Made by a program: the position numbers and the translations under genes. DNA of 64,000 nt from Sclerotiophoma versabilis (lineage: Eukaryota > Ascomycota > Dothideomycetes > Pleosporales > Didymellaceae): contig JAAROD010000004.1 of the NCBI GenBank assembly GCA_012274445.1, positions 496,001-560,000 on the forward strand. The letters run 5' to 3'. Within the stretch, counting starts at the first letter, position 1, and the number at the start of each line of letters is the position of its first letter. Shown piece by piece: positions 10,617 through 22,140 of this stretch. Below the pieces are notes generated by a model. It was not told the DNA's origin and did not search any database. It saw only the letters and a program-made list of their open reading frames with translations.

Positions 10617-13318
10617 CTAGTAGATAATGCGCTCGTCGAAGACAGGGGCCTCCCTCGCAAGGCCATCATCGACACCTTTCCATTGGACCTTACCCTTCTC
10701 GTTGAAGGTAGCTTGCTCGTCTGTCATTTGTAGCTCAGGGCAGGCCTTCTTTGTGTCTCTGATCTCACGCTCACTGATGCCCATATCGTCGTGCACGATC
10801 CAGATGACAGGTGTTGGTGAGGTGACGGCAGGGTTGAAAAAGGCGCGCTTTTGAATCTCAATAGGGAGTGGCTCTTGAGGAGTGTGGTAATAGTTATCCA
10901 GCGTGCCGTACAGAGTGTTAAGCGAGTTACGCTCGGGGTTGATGAGCTTCCTGAGGAAGCCGGGAATACGAGAAGCCTTGGGTGCATAACTTGAATCAGC
11001 GGTATTCAATGGCGCAGAGTCAGACTTCTCGCGGCTCTCGTCACGGTGTCCGTCCTCGACGTGGCCATTGTGCGGGGTGGGGTCGGTGTATGCCAGGCGA
11101 GCTTCCTCGTGCTTAAGAGCTGTACCTAGAGTCACAGTAAAGATGATGGTGATCGCCAGCATAACGCACATAATCGCCAGCGGGCCCGCCGAGTAAGTGT
11201 TGTTTGCAGTCGAAATAGCGAAAAGACCAATGAGACAAATCTCAGAAAGATAGACACCGGTGAGGAGCTGCCTCAAAGCTTTCTGGTAGGCTTCGCCCTT
11301 GGTATCGATGTTGGTCTCGTATACGTAGAGGAAGTTGTAGCGGTAAGCGATGTAAACGAGGGAGAAACCGACAGTAGCAAAACCCAAGATTAGCGGGGCA
11401 ATACCTGAGTAGGTGATGGCAATCACACCCAAGTTGCACCACTTAGGAAATTCAGATCCCCATGCGGGAGCAGAGAGCTTGGTCAGCTGGTCGAAAATCT
11501 TGCGAGGTGTCTTTCCAGGTAGGATTCGGCCCAGAAGAACGACGACGACAAAACCGCCAATGTTAAGAAGTGTACCGGCAGCTGAAGATAGTCCTAACAA
11601 GACAAAGTAACTGATGTAGAAGTTGGAGGCTTTGGGGAGATTCTCCGCAAGAAGATTCAGGACGATACCGGGGTTGTTAAGGATATCGTTGATCACGGAG
11701 GTGATAGCGCTAGAGAGTGTTGCGACAAGGAACACCTGCACGACCTGGAACACAAAGTACCAGCTCTGGGTCTTCAGTTCAATCTGGCTCCAAGTGACAT
11801 AGCCAGCCAGTTTAGCCATAACTCGGCAGAAGATGGGGACCAAAGCCATCAAGACAGCAAGTAAAACCGTGGGTAAAAGACCGGTAACAACGCCCAGAAT
11901 GACTGGCGGGATGTCCAGGATCCATGAAAGCCAAGAGAATCGCTGAGCAAGGTAGTTGATGTTGGAGATGAGACCGACGAAAGCAACAGGAACAGCGAAG
12001 AAGATAATCATAACGGCGATGACACCAGTAGCGAGGGCCCAGCGGATGAGGTGTTGAGATTTGCCAATCTTCAGGTTGTTCCAAACCACTTCTTGGGGCA
12101 CTACACCAAGTTGACGAGCGTCCATCTGGGAATTGGGCTTGTTCTTGCGGCTCTGCATCATCTGCCATGCATCCTGGGCACGCCTCTGGGTATCGAACTC
12201 GATAAACACAGCGCCAACGAGCTCACCTTGACCGTTCCAGTGCTTGTCCTGCTCAGCGGTAATCTTGGGGATGAGCTCAGCCAGGTGCTGGCGTCCGTAT
12301 TCAATGGTGTCGACCTTCTTGCCGATAAGGAATTTAAGCTTGTGGGTCGGACGATCCTTGGGATTGAGCCACTTGGTACCGTCTTGTGCGTTTTCGTTTA
12401 CGAAGTGCTTTTTGCCCTTCTCAGCCTGCATCCTGTTCTTGTTTGCGTCGGTCAAAAGCTTAACCTCGCCCGCCTCGAACTTGAGAGCAGTCTTATCACG
12501 GTCCTCGACAAGGTCTTCGAGCTCCTTGGTGTTGGACGCAACCCATGCGTGCTTGACGCCTGGGAACATCTCAAACAACGCACTCTGGGAGAGAGTCTTC
12601 GGCACGTTAGTAAACAGGATGGTACGCGCGGACAGGCGGCTAGCGCCCCATGGTGATCGGCGGTAGGCTTGACGAAGGTTCACGGTGTAGAATGATTCGC
12701 GCGCGATGATGAGCATGACCAGACCTGTTAGGTGTTAATCAGGTGCGCTCTCAGTCTTCAGCTACGAGCAACTTACTGAGGAAAATGGCTGATATGCCGG
12801 CGTGGGCGTAATAGCGGTTGACGTTAACGCCTTCGTTGGAGACGTTACTCATAGACAGAATGTCAAACTGCTTCTGTCCAGCACCGCCAGTCGCGTTGAC
12901 TGGGAACAGAACCGGCCAGGTGATGCAAGCGCCCAAGAAGCTCAGAATAACCATTATCTTGAAGAAGCGCACGAAGAGATATCCGTCGATCGACTGGTGA
13001 TCCAGAATGTACTCATCCTTGAGGTTTTTGAAGTCTTTGATCCATCCAAACATGCCCCCACTCTGCGGCGGAGTCTGTCGTTGAGCGCCCAGATGATTGA
13101 GGTACGTCCTCGGCGCATACACTCGGCGGTAGGACTTGCGGAAGATGATGAATGCCGTCACAAAGGCAGCGGCAAGGAGTGCCGTGGGAATAAGGGTCGA
13201 CAGGAAGGACGACAAGCTGTTCGGCGCTTCTCTGGCCTCGCCAGTTTGTCCACCCTGTTACGATGCAGTTAGTGCGAGTTCACATGTTGTGTTTCTGTTT
13301 ACTCACAGTGGACGACAT
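10617..13318 (-). CDS. CSC1/RSN1-type (OSCA/TMEM63, former DUF221) membrane channel
   Basis: Polytopic membrane protein of the OSCA/TMEM63/CSC1 superfamily, known as osmo- or mechanosensitive calcium-permeable cation channels, in plasma or internal membranes. Exons are 13307-13318, 12777-13254 and 10617-12724, encoding 865 residues. The first exon encodes only MSST and is joined through a 52-bp GTGAGT intron to GGQTGEAREAPN. Three N-terminal membrane segments come first: LIPTALLAAAFVTAF, the segment around MVILSFLGACITW, and one spanning the second splice junction (AGISAIFLSLVMLII). A long cytosolic loop with the family motif ARTILFTNVPKTLS follows, then a multi-span core starting near LIRWALATGVIAV. 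The hydrophilic tail starts near HEEARLAYTDP. The match to the RSN1_TM, cytosolic and 7TM architecture is clear. Which paralogue it is, and what gates it, cannot be told from sequence. Confidence 0.93.
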
Positions 13319-15315
13319 GATGGGCGTATGGGCGGTTGTGTGCGCCCTCGAGGACGATCAAGAAGTGCTTCTAACGCGCAGGTGACTGTGAGGGGTGAAA
13401 AAATGAATAGGTTGTCGCTGCGCAGGACAATTAAACAGGATGCGGGAGCTACAAGTAGTGGTTCCGAATGACGTGGGGTCCCTGCTCGAATCGGCGCCGT
13501 GGTTCGAACAAGGACAAGTGCGATCGCCCTTCAGCGCCTGATTGGCCAATGCGGCCTTCAGCTTTCCTCTAGCTCGCCAGCAATCTATACCCTCCACTGC
13601 ACCAGCCTCAGTTGCGGCGCAATGTCTTCTAGCATGCGAGCGCTTGCATCTCGGAATGCCCGTTGATGGGGCTGTACCCCTACGCAGACACCAGATGAAC
13701 TCGACTTGAGGTTTGCACCAAGTCGCGATCCCGAATCCTTGCGCTCGCCAGCCTCCGCACATCATGATCGCCAGGGCATGCAGCCGGACTGGGCATGGAC
13801 ACAGGACATGCCAAAAGCAAGGCATTGGTTCGTGCGTTTAGGGGTCACGGCACTCTCCCGTGTTGCGAGCACCGAGGTGCAGCTTAGATCTTGTGCACGC
13901 GGCATCAGAGAGCACGCCTTGAGCCTTGATCACCTTTACAGAACGCACACATGACGTTACTGCACGAAAGTGCCAGTGCGATAGTTCCCTTCTGCCCATC
14001 CTGAGACTGGGATTGTCCTGGTTGAAATCAAGGCTTCAATTCATGCCAAGCAGTCTGTGTCGATCGTTGCATCGCGTTGAGTCTGATACGTGCACAAAGG
14101 CAGCTGTCCCTGTGCAATGTCATCATCGTACCATCAACCTCGATCGACGCCGTCAACAACAGCGACAACAACCGTCACGCGTGCCACTGCACACCGCTTG
14201 CACGTTACAAGCTGCGATAACAGCCCAATTTCTCTACACAGCCCTCCATGTCAACAAGCGCGACGAAAACCATCACACACCCCTGCCGGCAGCGATCTAG
14301 ATCTCAAGCCACGGGCTGATCTCGCTCAAACCCTTTTGACCCTGGCCCCCGCCTTGAGCAATTTCCTAACGGCCCAGCCTGCAGCGCAAGACACGCGCTA
14401 CCTTTTCCGAGTACAGTTTCAGCTCGCAACCCATGTCAGCGGCTGCAGGGCCTCGTGTCCTCAGGCTATCGAACGTGATTTGAATTCGTCTGCATCAAAC
14501 TAGGCTGTTGTTTGTTGCACAGCCACATGCATACTCGGCTTCCCCCGAGGAGGGGCTGTGGGTTGCATGTCGACCACCACAACGAATTTGGGTAGTGTGG
14601 CTGGAGAGATCCCAGTGTCGCGCTTTCAAGCTCAACTTCTCCGCCCAGCTCCAGCGCTGCCTGCGTAGATAGTTTGAATCTATTCACCACCTCATCCTGC
14701 ATAGTACATCTTACATTCGCTCAACTTCTTTTCACAGACGCACGCTGTGTTGAATGCACCTGCTATGCTTTCCTCTCTTTCAAGCTACCGTCTGTCGTTT
14801 TGTTTGAGTGCATCCGACCGTGCATATTCCATGGTCCTCATGAGTATTGTTGGCTCTTAGTAGTTCTAAGTCGTTCATACCCAAGTGCAGCAGAGAAGTG
14901 GAGAGTCCGCGCTCCCCATAGAAGCGCCGGCCAGACTAGCACGCAGAGTCGCGATGAACGGCAATTCCACCTTGCCAAGCTCAATCGACCAAAAGGCCCA
15001 CTGAAAGGTAGTGCGCGCAGCTTTTGTTTAAAGCCAAACACCCAATTCCGTCGCGTTGGCTTGCACATATAACGATTTTGCTATTTGCCAGAATCTGCAG
15101 ATGCAACTGTGTGATGTTGACCACTTGGCAGGCACATTGTGATTATCCATCAACACCAGCTTCGAGGTTACGAATGATCAGCGAATGTATTTACGGCTAT
15201 GCATCCCAATCATCGCTTAGCACGGCATAATCCCTAAACAGCTGTTGTTGGTTTCGCATTTAGCCAGCGGAATTTCATCTGTTGACATGTATAGAGAAAC
15301 ATGCTCTACTTGAGA
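13319..15315. other. Intergenic: CSC1-type promoter and spacer
   Basis: About 2 kb between two minus-strand genes. The left part should carry the promoter of the CSC1-type gene. Short open frames exist on both strands but none has a recognisable domain or convincing splice partners. Confidence 0.55.
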
Positions 15316-17961
15316 CTAGAACGCTCTGCCGGCTTCCCTAGCAGCATATCTTCTTCCACTCGCACTGCCACTGCTCATCCTCCTTTCCACACTTCTCTCT
15401 ACACTCCCATCCCTCAGATCCTGCACCAGCCCATCGGGGAGATACGTCTCTCGCCCACTGGCAGTCCTTCTGGTATCCCTCCGGGAATCAACGTCCAGTC
15501 TACCAGGGTAGTTCACCGAGCTGAGCGACTCCGTCTCGACACGCTCATCAGCTGTAATAGCGTGATGATCCGAATCGTCATCTAGCAAGAAGCTTCTGTG
15601 CGTGTCCGCAGTAGTAGGGCGCGAGCGACGCTGGCGGCCGCGGGATACAGGTCGTGTTCGCGGCGATGGCGGCGATGCTGAATTGCTACGTGAGTGCGTT
15701 TGACCGATGATGGGTGCTGGCAGCGCAGTTTCTGAATTGTGCCATGCTGGGTTTCCAGTTGCTTCGGCAGATGCAAGCGACTCTTTGCTCTGGTACCATG
15801 TGTCCCTTTCGTTTTTGTTGCGGTGGATTGGCGGTGGGTCAGCGCTGTCGTGTGAATCGTGGTGAAGGAGAGTGGGTGCGCTGCTGAGAGAATCTGTGTG
15901 ATGTGTTCTGCTTTTCTTCTTACGCAGATTCTTGCTGCCCATAGTCGACGTTGGGGATGTGTCATCTAGGTTAGAAGGGGACAACCGAGGGTCGATGGGT
16001 GACTCCGGGCTTGCGGGTCGGTAACCGCTGTTCTGGCCTGCATAGCAGTTGGCGGTGACTGTGCCAAATCCGGTTTCTGGGGGTTGTAGGGATCGATTGA
16101 AATCCTCTGTCGCCTGGTCTTTTTCGTTCATTGCTCTGTTATGGTCACTTCCCGTACCGTTTCCACTGCTGCCACTGCTGCCCATCAACTTGCGATGCCA
16201 AGAGCTGTTATGGTACTGGAAATCTAAGCGCTTCTCACCCCGCTTGCCGAACCATAGCGGTTCATTCTTGCTGATCCTGACAACACTGAGCCAAGGATTG
16301 CCGGGTTCATCGTCAGCAAGTGCAAAGATGACGTCGACTTCTTCGAGAGAACGGAAGGCAGTTTCCGGGTAGAAGAAGTAAACGATGGGGATGATGGCGA
16401 GATTCGTCGCAGCAAAGATGATCCAGGTGCGATAGCCGATGTTGTTGAATGCGATGGGTGTGATGAAGACGACGCTGTTGAACAATTAGTATTGAAGACT
16501 ATACTTTGTATGATCTGGTACTGACATAAAATTGAACATCCAGTTGGCACTGGTGCTGATCGCATTTGCTGGCCCACGGATCCTCAACGGGACAACTTCG
16601 ACTTGATATAGCCAGGCCATTCCTTGCCATCCGATGGCGAAGAACATGGAGAATGCAAAGAGGAAGACCGTACTTGCGATCCTTGCCCCGGCAACGTCGC
16701 GTTGAGTCCAAAGGTACTGCATGATTGTGATGAGGATCATGCAGCCACTCATACCGGAAGCGCCAAACATCATCAACGACCTGCGACCCCAGAAGCGATC
16801 GATACCGATAACGGCGACAAAACTGGCGAGGAAGTACGTAGTAGCAGAACATCCAGCAAGTAGACGCGCTAGCCATCCGGTGTAGGACATGCGAGTGAAG
16901 AAGATCCAACTAAGGTACTGCAAAACAAGGTTAATACCAGTACCCTGCTGGAAAACCTGGACGAAGTAGGCAAGAACAACGCGATGGAAACCTCGGCGCT
17001 CTTTGTTCGAGAACATGCTCACTGTTGACCCTTGCGCCATGATCAAGATAGCGTCCTTGATCTGCAAGAACTCATCCTTGATCTCGAAGTCATCGACATC
17101 GACATCGTTGAGGGCAGCGAGTACATTCAGCGCTTCTTGCTCTCGGCCTGTGAGAATGAGCCAGCGTGGAGACTCCGGTAGGTAGAACAATAACGCGATA
17201 GCGGGTAACGCAAAGACGATTTGAAACGCAATAGGAACGCGCCACGCTGCTGAAGAGTCGACATAAGCGAAGGCGAAAGTGAGCCAATATGATAGCGCAT
17301 AGCCAGCAGCAACGAAGGCGCCAGCGCTGATCATCAATATTGTTCCCTTACGGTGTGACTTGACACACTCAGCCTGGTACGCCGGAGCCGTGGACGTGGT
17401 GAAACCGTTGCCTGTGAACGTGCGTTAGCAGTAGTTCTCGATACCTTCAGGCTTTGCTGTTGGAATACATACCGAAGCCGGCAATGCCTCGTCCAACAAT
17501 AAACTGTGCAAAGCTGTACGACGAAGTCTGAATGATTTCGCCTATTGCCCATATCGTGATGCCGAGGAGAAGTGTGCGTCTGCGGCCGAGGGAGTCACTG
17601 ACCAAGATGCACAGGATGGCAGAGACCAGACATCCAAGATTCCAAGATCCTACAGCAAGACCTGCTTTTATTAGTAAAGTGTCCTGTATATACGTACAGT
17701 GTGGAACATACCAGTCACCCATGCACTGTGAAACGATGCCTGCGCAGGATCCAATGTATCAACCTGAGGAAAGCGATCGAGGAACTGAGGAACGGTCAAG
17801 AGACCACCCATAACACCCTGTGCATAGCCGAAACATCTGCGAAGTTTATCAGTCACCTAGCCTGACGCACATAACAACATGACTTACAAGAAGCACAGTC
17901 CACAAACGGCACTGATAACAGTCGCGAGGCTTCCGCCTCTTAGACCAAGATACCTCGCCAT
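15316..17961 (-). CDS. MFS sugar-transporter-family protein with a very long C-terminal tail
   Basis: Proton-coupled sugar-porter family member in a cell membrane. Five exons: 17888-17961, 17712-17836, 17473-17661, 16526-17411 and 15316-16474, with introns of 50, 50, 61 and 51 bp; 810 residues. Family signatures in order are GRRRTLLLG after the second helix, GRGIAGFGNG, PESPRWL at the central loop, QQGTGIN in helix 7, DRFWGRRSLM, and PETAFRSLEEVD at the end of the core (about residue 470). Ordinary fungal sugar porters stop about 30-60 residues later. This one continues for roughly 300 residues of Ser/Arg/Asp-rich sequence with several RSRP-like and SPPSPRTRP stretches. Long cytoplasmic tails are known in the Snf3/Rgt2 glucose sensors, but I see no proven sensor motif here. 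Transport fold is sure; substrate and sensor role are unknown. Confidence 0.9.
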
Positions 17962-19980
17962 GGTGTTCAAGCGACCAGCACAACAGAACGCAGCTACAGC
18001 AACACGACTAGAGGGAAGCTCAATGCCTAACAAAAGGAACCACTAAGCGGCGAGGGGCTCAACGCTTATCAGAGCAACTGTCTAAACCATATCTTCGGAT
18101 CCCCAGGTGCTGTTTTTGGCTCTTTGAGCTTTGACATTTGACAGATCCTTTAGGCTCACGTCATGACAGACTCCAGCATGGATGCCCTTCGAAAGCTGCA
18201 TCCGCGGCGACGGCCGTATGTGAACGACCATGCTCGAAGTGGGTCAACGGAACATCTGGACATCGTCGAGGCTTGTCAATGTCAGGTACCGGGGTGCGGA
18301 GATGAGGCCGAAACGGCTGAAGGGCTGTTGGACGCTGATGTCATCTATCTTAGTGGACACTTAGCGTCGATACGTGGTTCTGAAGTTTGCCTGTCAGATC
18401 ACAGAGATTTTGACATGCACAACTCTCCTTTCGAATACCTTATTCAAACGTGTAAAGTTGCGATGGTGACCTTCGCGATGTCTGATATTGGCATAATCCC
18501 TCAGAAGCAAAGAAATCTGGGGTCTCTACGACTTTCCCATTGCAGGCGAGGCCGTCCGACCGACATGCTACAGGGGTGGAGATCCTGCAAGATGAACGCT
18601 GGTTCAGCAATCATCAAAAGTACCCACCTCGGCAAACCAGATCGCAAGATGGTGATCTCGCCACGGCTGCCCGTTGGGTCTGCACGTTCTCTAGCGAATG
18701 GTGGGTCCATCCAATCGGTGGACGACCATGACTTAAAGACCAAAAACCAACCTTCTGTGATCCCGCTCTTTGCGGCCGTTTCGAAACTCAATGCGCGCTC
18801 GATGCTAGCGTGACATCGTCCTCCACTTGATGAAGTTGAATGATATGCCGGGCGTAAAGGTGAGGAGAGAACGCGCAGCATCTGCCCTGTCAACAAGTGT
18901 AGAGTTCACCTTGACGTCCGGCGCGCATACCCGATGCATCAGACACGTAATGACTATGCGATGAGGACGGGAATGGATCGATAAACGTGCATGCAGCTCT
19001 GTGAGATAATGAGCGACAACGCAGCAGGTTCCGGACGAATTAGCCAGCGAGCGTCAGCCGCAGTACGTTCGAGACTAGCAGGGTTAGAAAATTACCGAGC
19101 TGCCGTGTTCTGGGTTTACTTTTGGGTTGAATACCCGAGAGCGAATGCCATATCGCAAGCGCAAAGGTCCGAGATCATATGCAGATTTTGGACGAGTAGT
19201 CCGAGTAGTCAGGGAGAGAAGGAAGGGCGGTCTTGTGCAAGACGCCTTTCCCCTCAGCCACAGCCACAGCGCACTGCCACCGCTAAACGGAACGCCCTTT
19301 TTACAACCACCCGACTCTTCTCCTAACGACACACAAGCGCATACAACGTGAGCGCTGGACTGAAAATGCGATGAGTATCTCTCGACAAAGTTGCAAAAGA
19401 GTTGAGAATAGCTCGTTCAAGTCACCAAAAAGAGCCAGTAATCTATTGACATTGTGTCACACTTGGAACGAGCACCTGGATAGCGTCTCAACTCATGAGG
19501 GGAATTGCCTCCAGTTGTACGTGACATTGTTAAAAGACACAATGTTCTCTTTGGGTTTGCTCTCGCCTTCGCCGCGCTGTTGTCATTAATTCCAGCCGTA
19601 GGCATGGAGCGCGGTCATGCCGCCCTTCTGCTCAGCCAGCGCCATGCACCAAGGGCGTTGCATAACCCCAGGCAGGCTTCACATTCATATCTTAAAGTTA
19701 CAAAGCTCACTTTGTAATTGCCTTGCTAATGAGTTAGTTGTCTCTTATATTTTACAGCTCCTCCAGTGACCACAATCTTCTCTACTTAGTGCATTGAAAG
19801 CCCTACCAACACCGAACCTTCCATTCATCAGCTGTTCTGTCGCGAACGTGAATTTTGCACAATCATAGCAGTTCTCTTTGCTGAGTGCACTGCCCGCTAT
19901 ATCTTTCAGCCCAAACTAATAACTTCCATCACAAAGTGATCGCTGCTCTGTTCAGCACCCATACCGCTCGACAACCCCCC
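17962..19980. other. Intergenic: sugar-porter promoter and spacer
   Basis: Promoter region of the minus-strand sugar porter at the left. A 216-codon open frame at 18163-18813 lies here but has no domain, no codon or splice support, and is not called. No RNA gene recognised. Confidence 0.5.
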
Positions 19981-21057
19981 ATGGAGGAATCGACGGTAGT
20001 TCTCCTTCGATATCAAGACTCATGCCCGAATCTAAGCCGTTCCCTCGCCGACCAGATCCAAGGCATGCACCTCAACGACATCCCCAGTATCTACGCCGAC
20101 TTTCGCTCTCCTTCTCGCGCAGCACACCAAACGTTCAGGAAACGTCGCACCCCCACTCCATGCTGGAAGCGCTGTCACACAGACTTCGTTGCGCACAGTC
20201 ACTGCCACACGTCTCGCCGGCGTCGCCGAGCAGAGGAATGGGTAGCTGAGTGCAATGCTGAGGCGTACTTGGATAAACAGGTAGTCGAGCAGGAGCAAGA
20301 AAATCAGGTGGAGTGTATGGATCTGATACAGATGTACTACAACTATGGGCGCAATGCCACAGTCCTGGAATCTATTCAGCCTACCTACATCGCCGGCGAT
20401 GACCAAGAGGAGGAGGCAGATGTCTATGATTGGGTCTCAGTAAACCCCACGACAGACGTCGAGTCTGAGGTGGAAGTTGTCACCACCCCGTTGTGGACGC
20501 TCTATCTCTACCGTCCCCCCGCTTCCGGTCTACGCTCGCTCATCGCTGAGAACAAGTTCGTAAGCCTCGGCGCGTGCACGTTTACGTGGCACCGCAACGC
20601 CTCCGGGTGCTGGGAGCTCGGGTATGCGAACCAGTATATACTTGATGAGGAATTGGATCCGTATGGGTGTAAACAGACCCCATTACCTATAACCTGCCAT
20701 TGCTGCACTCCCAACTTCGGCGTCTACGCGTGTTCATGCGCCGCCTTCGCTGCCTCCTGGCCATCACTCGAAGGTCCCTGGTGTGGCTATTTGCTCGATT
20801 GGATGAGTTATGAGGCGTGGAATGCTATGAAAAAAGCGGATGTTATGCTCGCGGCTATGCGAGAAGGTGGGTGGAAAAGCAACAATGCTCCTCGGCCCCC
20901 GCCGCAAAAGGAGATAAACATTAGTGAAGAAGGGGAAGAATGGACGTTTGTATCCTCAGTGCAAACTTTGCACCTGCGCGATGTAGAGTGGGATGTTGTG
21001 TCTTCGCTGAGCTCGACGGGGAGTTGGAGAGCCGTAGATGTTGGACGAGTCCCCTAA
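19981..21057 (+). CDS. Orphan hypothetical protein, Trp/Cys-rich C-terminal half
   Basis: A single uninterrupted frame. The chosen ATG at 19981 (MEESTVVLLRYQD) gives 358 residues; an in-frame ATG at 19885 would add 32. I recognise no family. An acidic middle (DDQEEEADVYDWVSVNP) is followed by a region rich in Trp, Tyr and Cys, including PLWTLYLYRPP, TCHCCTPNFG and YACSCAAFAASW, then a tail with two Trp-centred acidic motifs (EEWTFVSSVQTL and DVEWDVVSSLSS) that resemble each other. No signal peptide or membrane segment is obvious. The first 100 residues are Arg/His-rich and less protein-like, and another frame (from 20022) looks equally plausible there, so the 5' end may be mis-modelled. Probably a lineage-restricted gene. 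Confidence 0.5.
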   Translation: MEESTVVLLRYQDSCPNLSRSLADQIQGMHLNDIPSIYADFRSPSRAAHQTFRKRRTPTPCWKRCHTDFVAHSHCHTSRRRRRAEEWVAECNAEAYLDKQVVEQEQENQVECMDLIQMYYNYGRNATVLESIQPTYIAGDDQEEEADVYDWVSVNPTTDVESEVEVVTTPLWTLYLYRPPASGLRSLIAENKFVSLGACTFTWHRNASGCWELGYANQYILDEELDPYGCKQTPLPITCHCCTPNFGVYACSCAAFAASWPSLEGPWCGYLLDWMSYEAWNAMKKADVMLAAMREGGWKSNNAPRPPPQKEINISEEGEEWTFVSSVQTLHLRDVEWDVVSSLSSTGSWRAVDVGRVP

Positions 21058-21966
21058 CAAAACCTCACACCGGACACAGCAGATTGCCGCAGCTATGGAG
21101 CCCCGGTCTCTCAGACAAACAATCCTAGCTACATTGAATACAAACAGGAAATCCACTGACAATCTCCACCCTACCTGTCCGCCCGCAGAAAGACTGTATC
21201 CCACATCGACAAACGAAACACGCAGACCACTCCTCTTCTGGCTCATAAGTGGATACCGGCATCAGCACCTAATGATCAACCGCAATCAGATAAGAGTAAG
21301 AGACTCAGGACGTAAAGACAAGAGAGGCTTTAGAGTAGTAACAGCCTGCTAGCCATGACAAACGGTGATGTTGGATGCAATCAACACCACACAACACGTC
21401 TCGACAACCAACACCCAGCATCAAACAAACAATACAAAACAGTAACCGTGCAGTCGAGAACCCGTAGCGAGGTCAATTCTGCCAGACTAGGCACATGGAA
21501 GATGTAAAAGCTTCAGAACTCTCCTCTATTCTACACTCTCTTTTGTTCTACACAGACACCCAACCCCCAGCGCCCTTGTATATCAACTATCACACGCTCC
21601 ACGCTCCAGGACCAGGATCAAAAAGTAAAAGACGTAGTATTCACCTTGCTTCTCACCTCTATATCAGCGTTCACAGTGGGTAATTCGAATATCCAGCGTA
21701 AGGCAAGGTCTTGATGGGTGATGGTTGCCTCAGGTGGTGGGAGTAGAATGGGGGGTTTCAGATTGAACTTGGATTTCAATTTGAAGTTCTGAGAGGACGG
21801 GTGGGGAGGATGAGGGGGCTGGCGCTTGGGAGGGTGGGTAGTCGAGGTGTTGTTGATGGTTGACGGTTGACGGTTGATAGAGATGCTAGGCTGTGAATGG
21901 TGGATGGGTATTGGGAGGGTACCTGATTTACTGCTATTCAGAGAGGGAGAGAGAGGGAGAGAGAGA

Positions 21967-22019
<53 letters not shown>

Positions 22020-22140
22020 TCAGGTAAATGAATATGGCGGCAAGTCGCCTTGTCAGATGGTGAGCATGCGCTCGTCTATCTATCCACTTGTTATACACAA
22101 TACTATACAATCTACGCACACAATCTACGCATATTATAAT
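21058..22140. other. Intergenic with GA microsatellite
   Basis: Spacer between the convergent ends of the orphan gene and GUF1. Contains a long GA repeat; otherwise nothing recognisable. Confidence 0.6.
21940..22016. repeat. (GA)n microsatellite
   Basis: About 77 bp of GAGAGGGA grading into pure GA dinucleotide, located about 125 bp downstream of the GUF1 stop. Confidence 0.95.

Noticed and set aside
13480..13515. GGTTCGAA / GCTCGAATC strings that recall a tRNA T-arm
   Set aside because: No matching acceptor stem, D-arm or anticodon arm at the right spacing.
18163..18813. 216-codon open frame in the sugar-porter upstream region
   Set aside because: No domain, no signal or splice features, and composition like the surrounding non-coding sequence.
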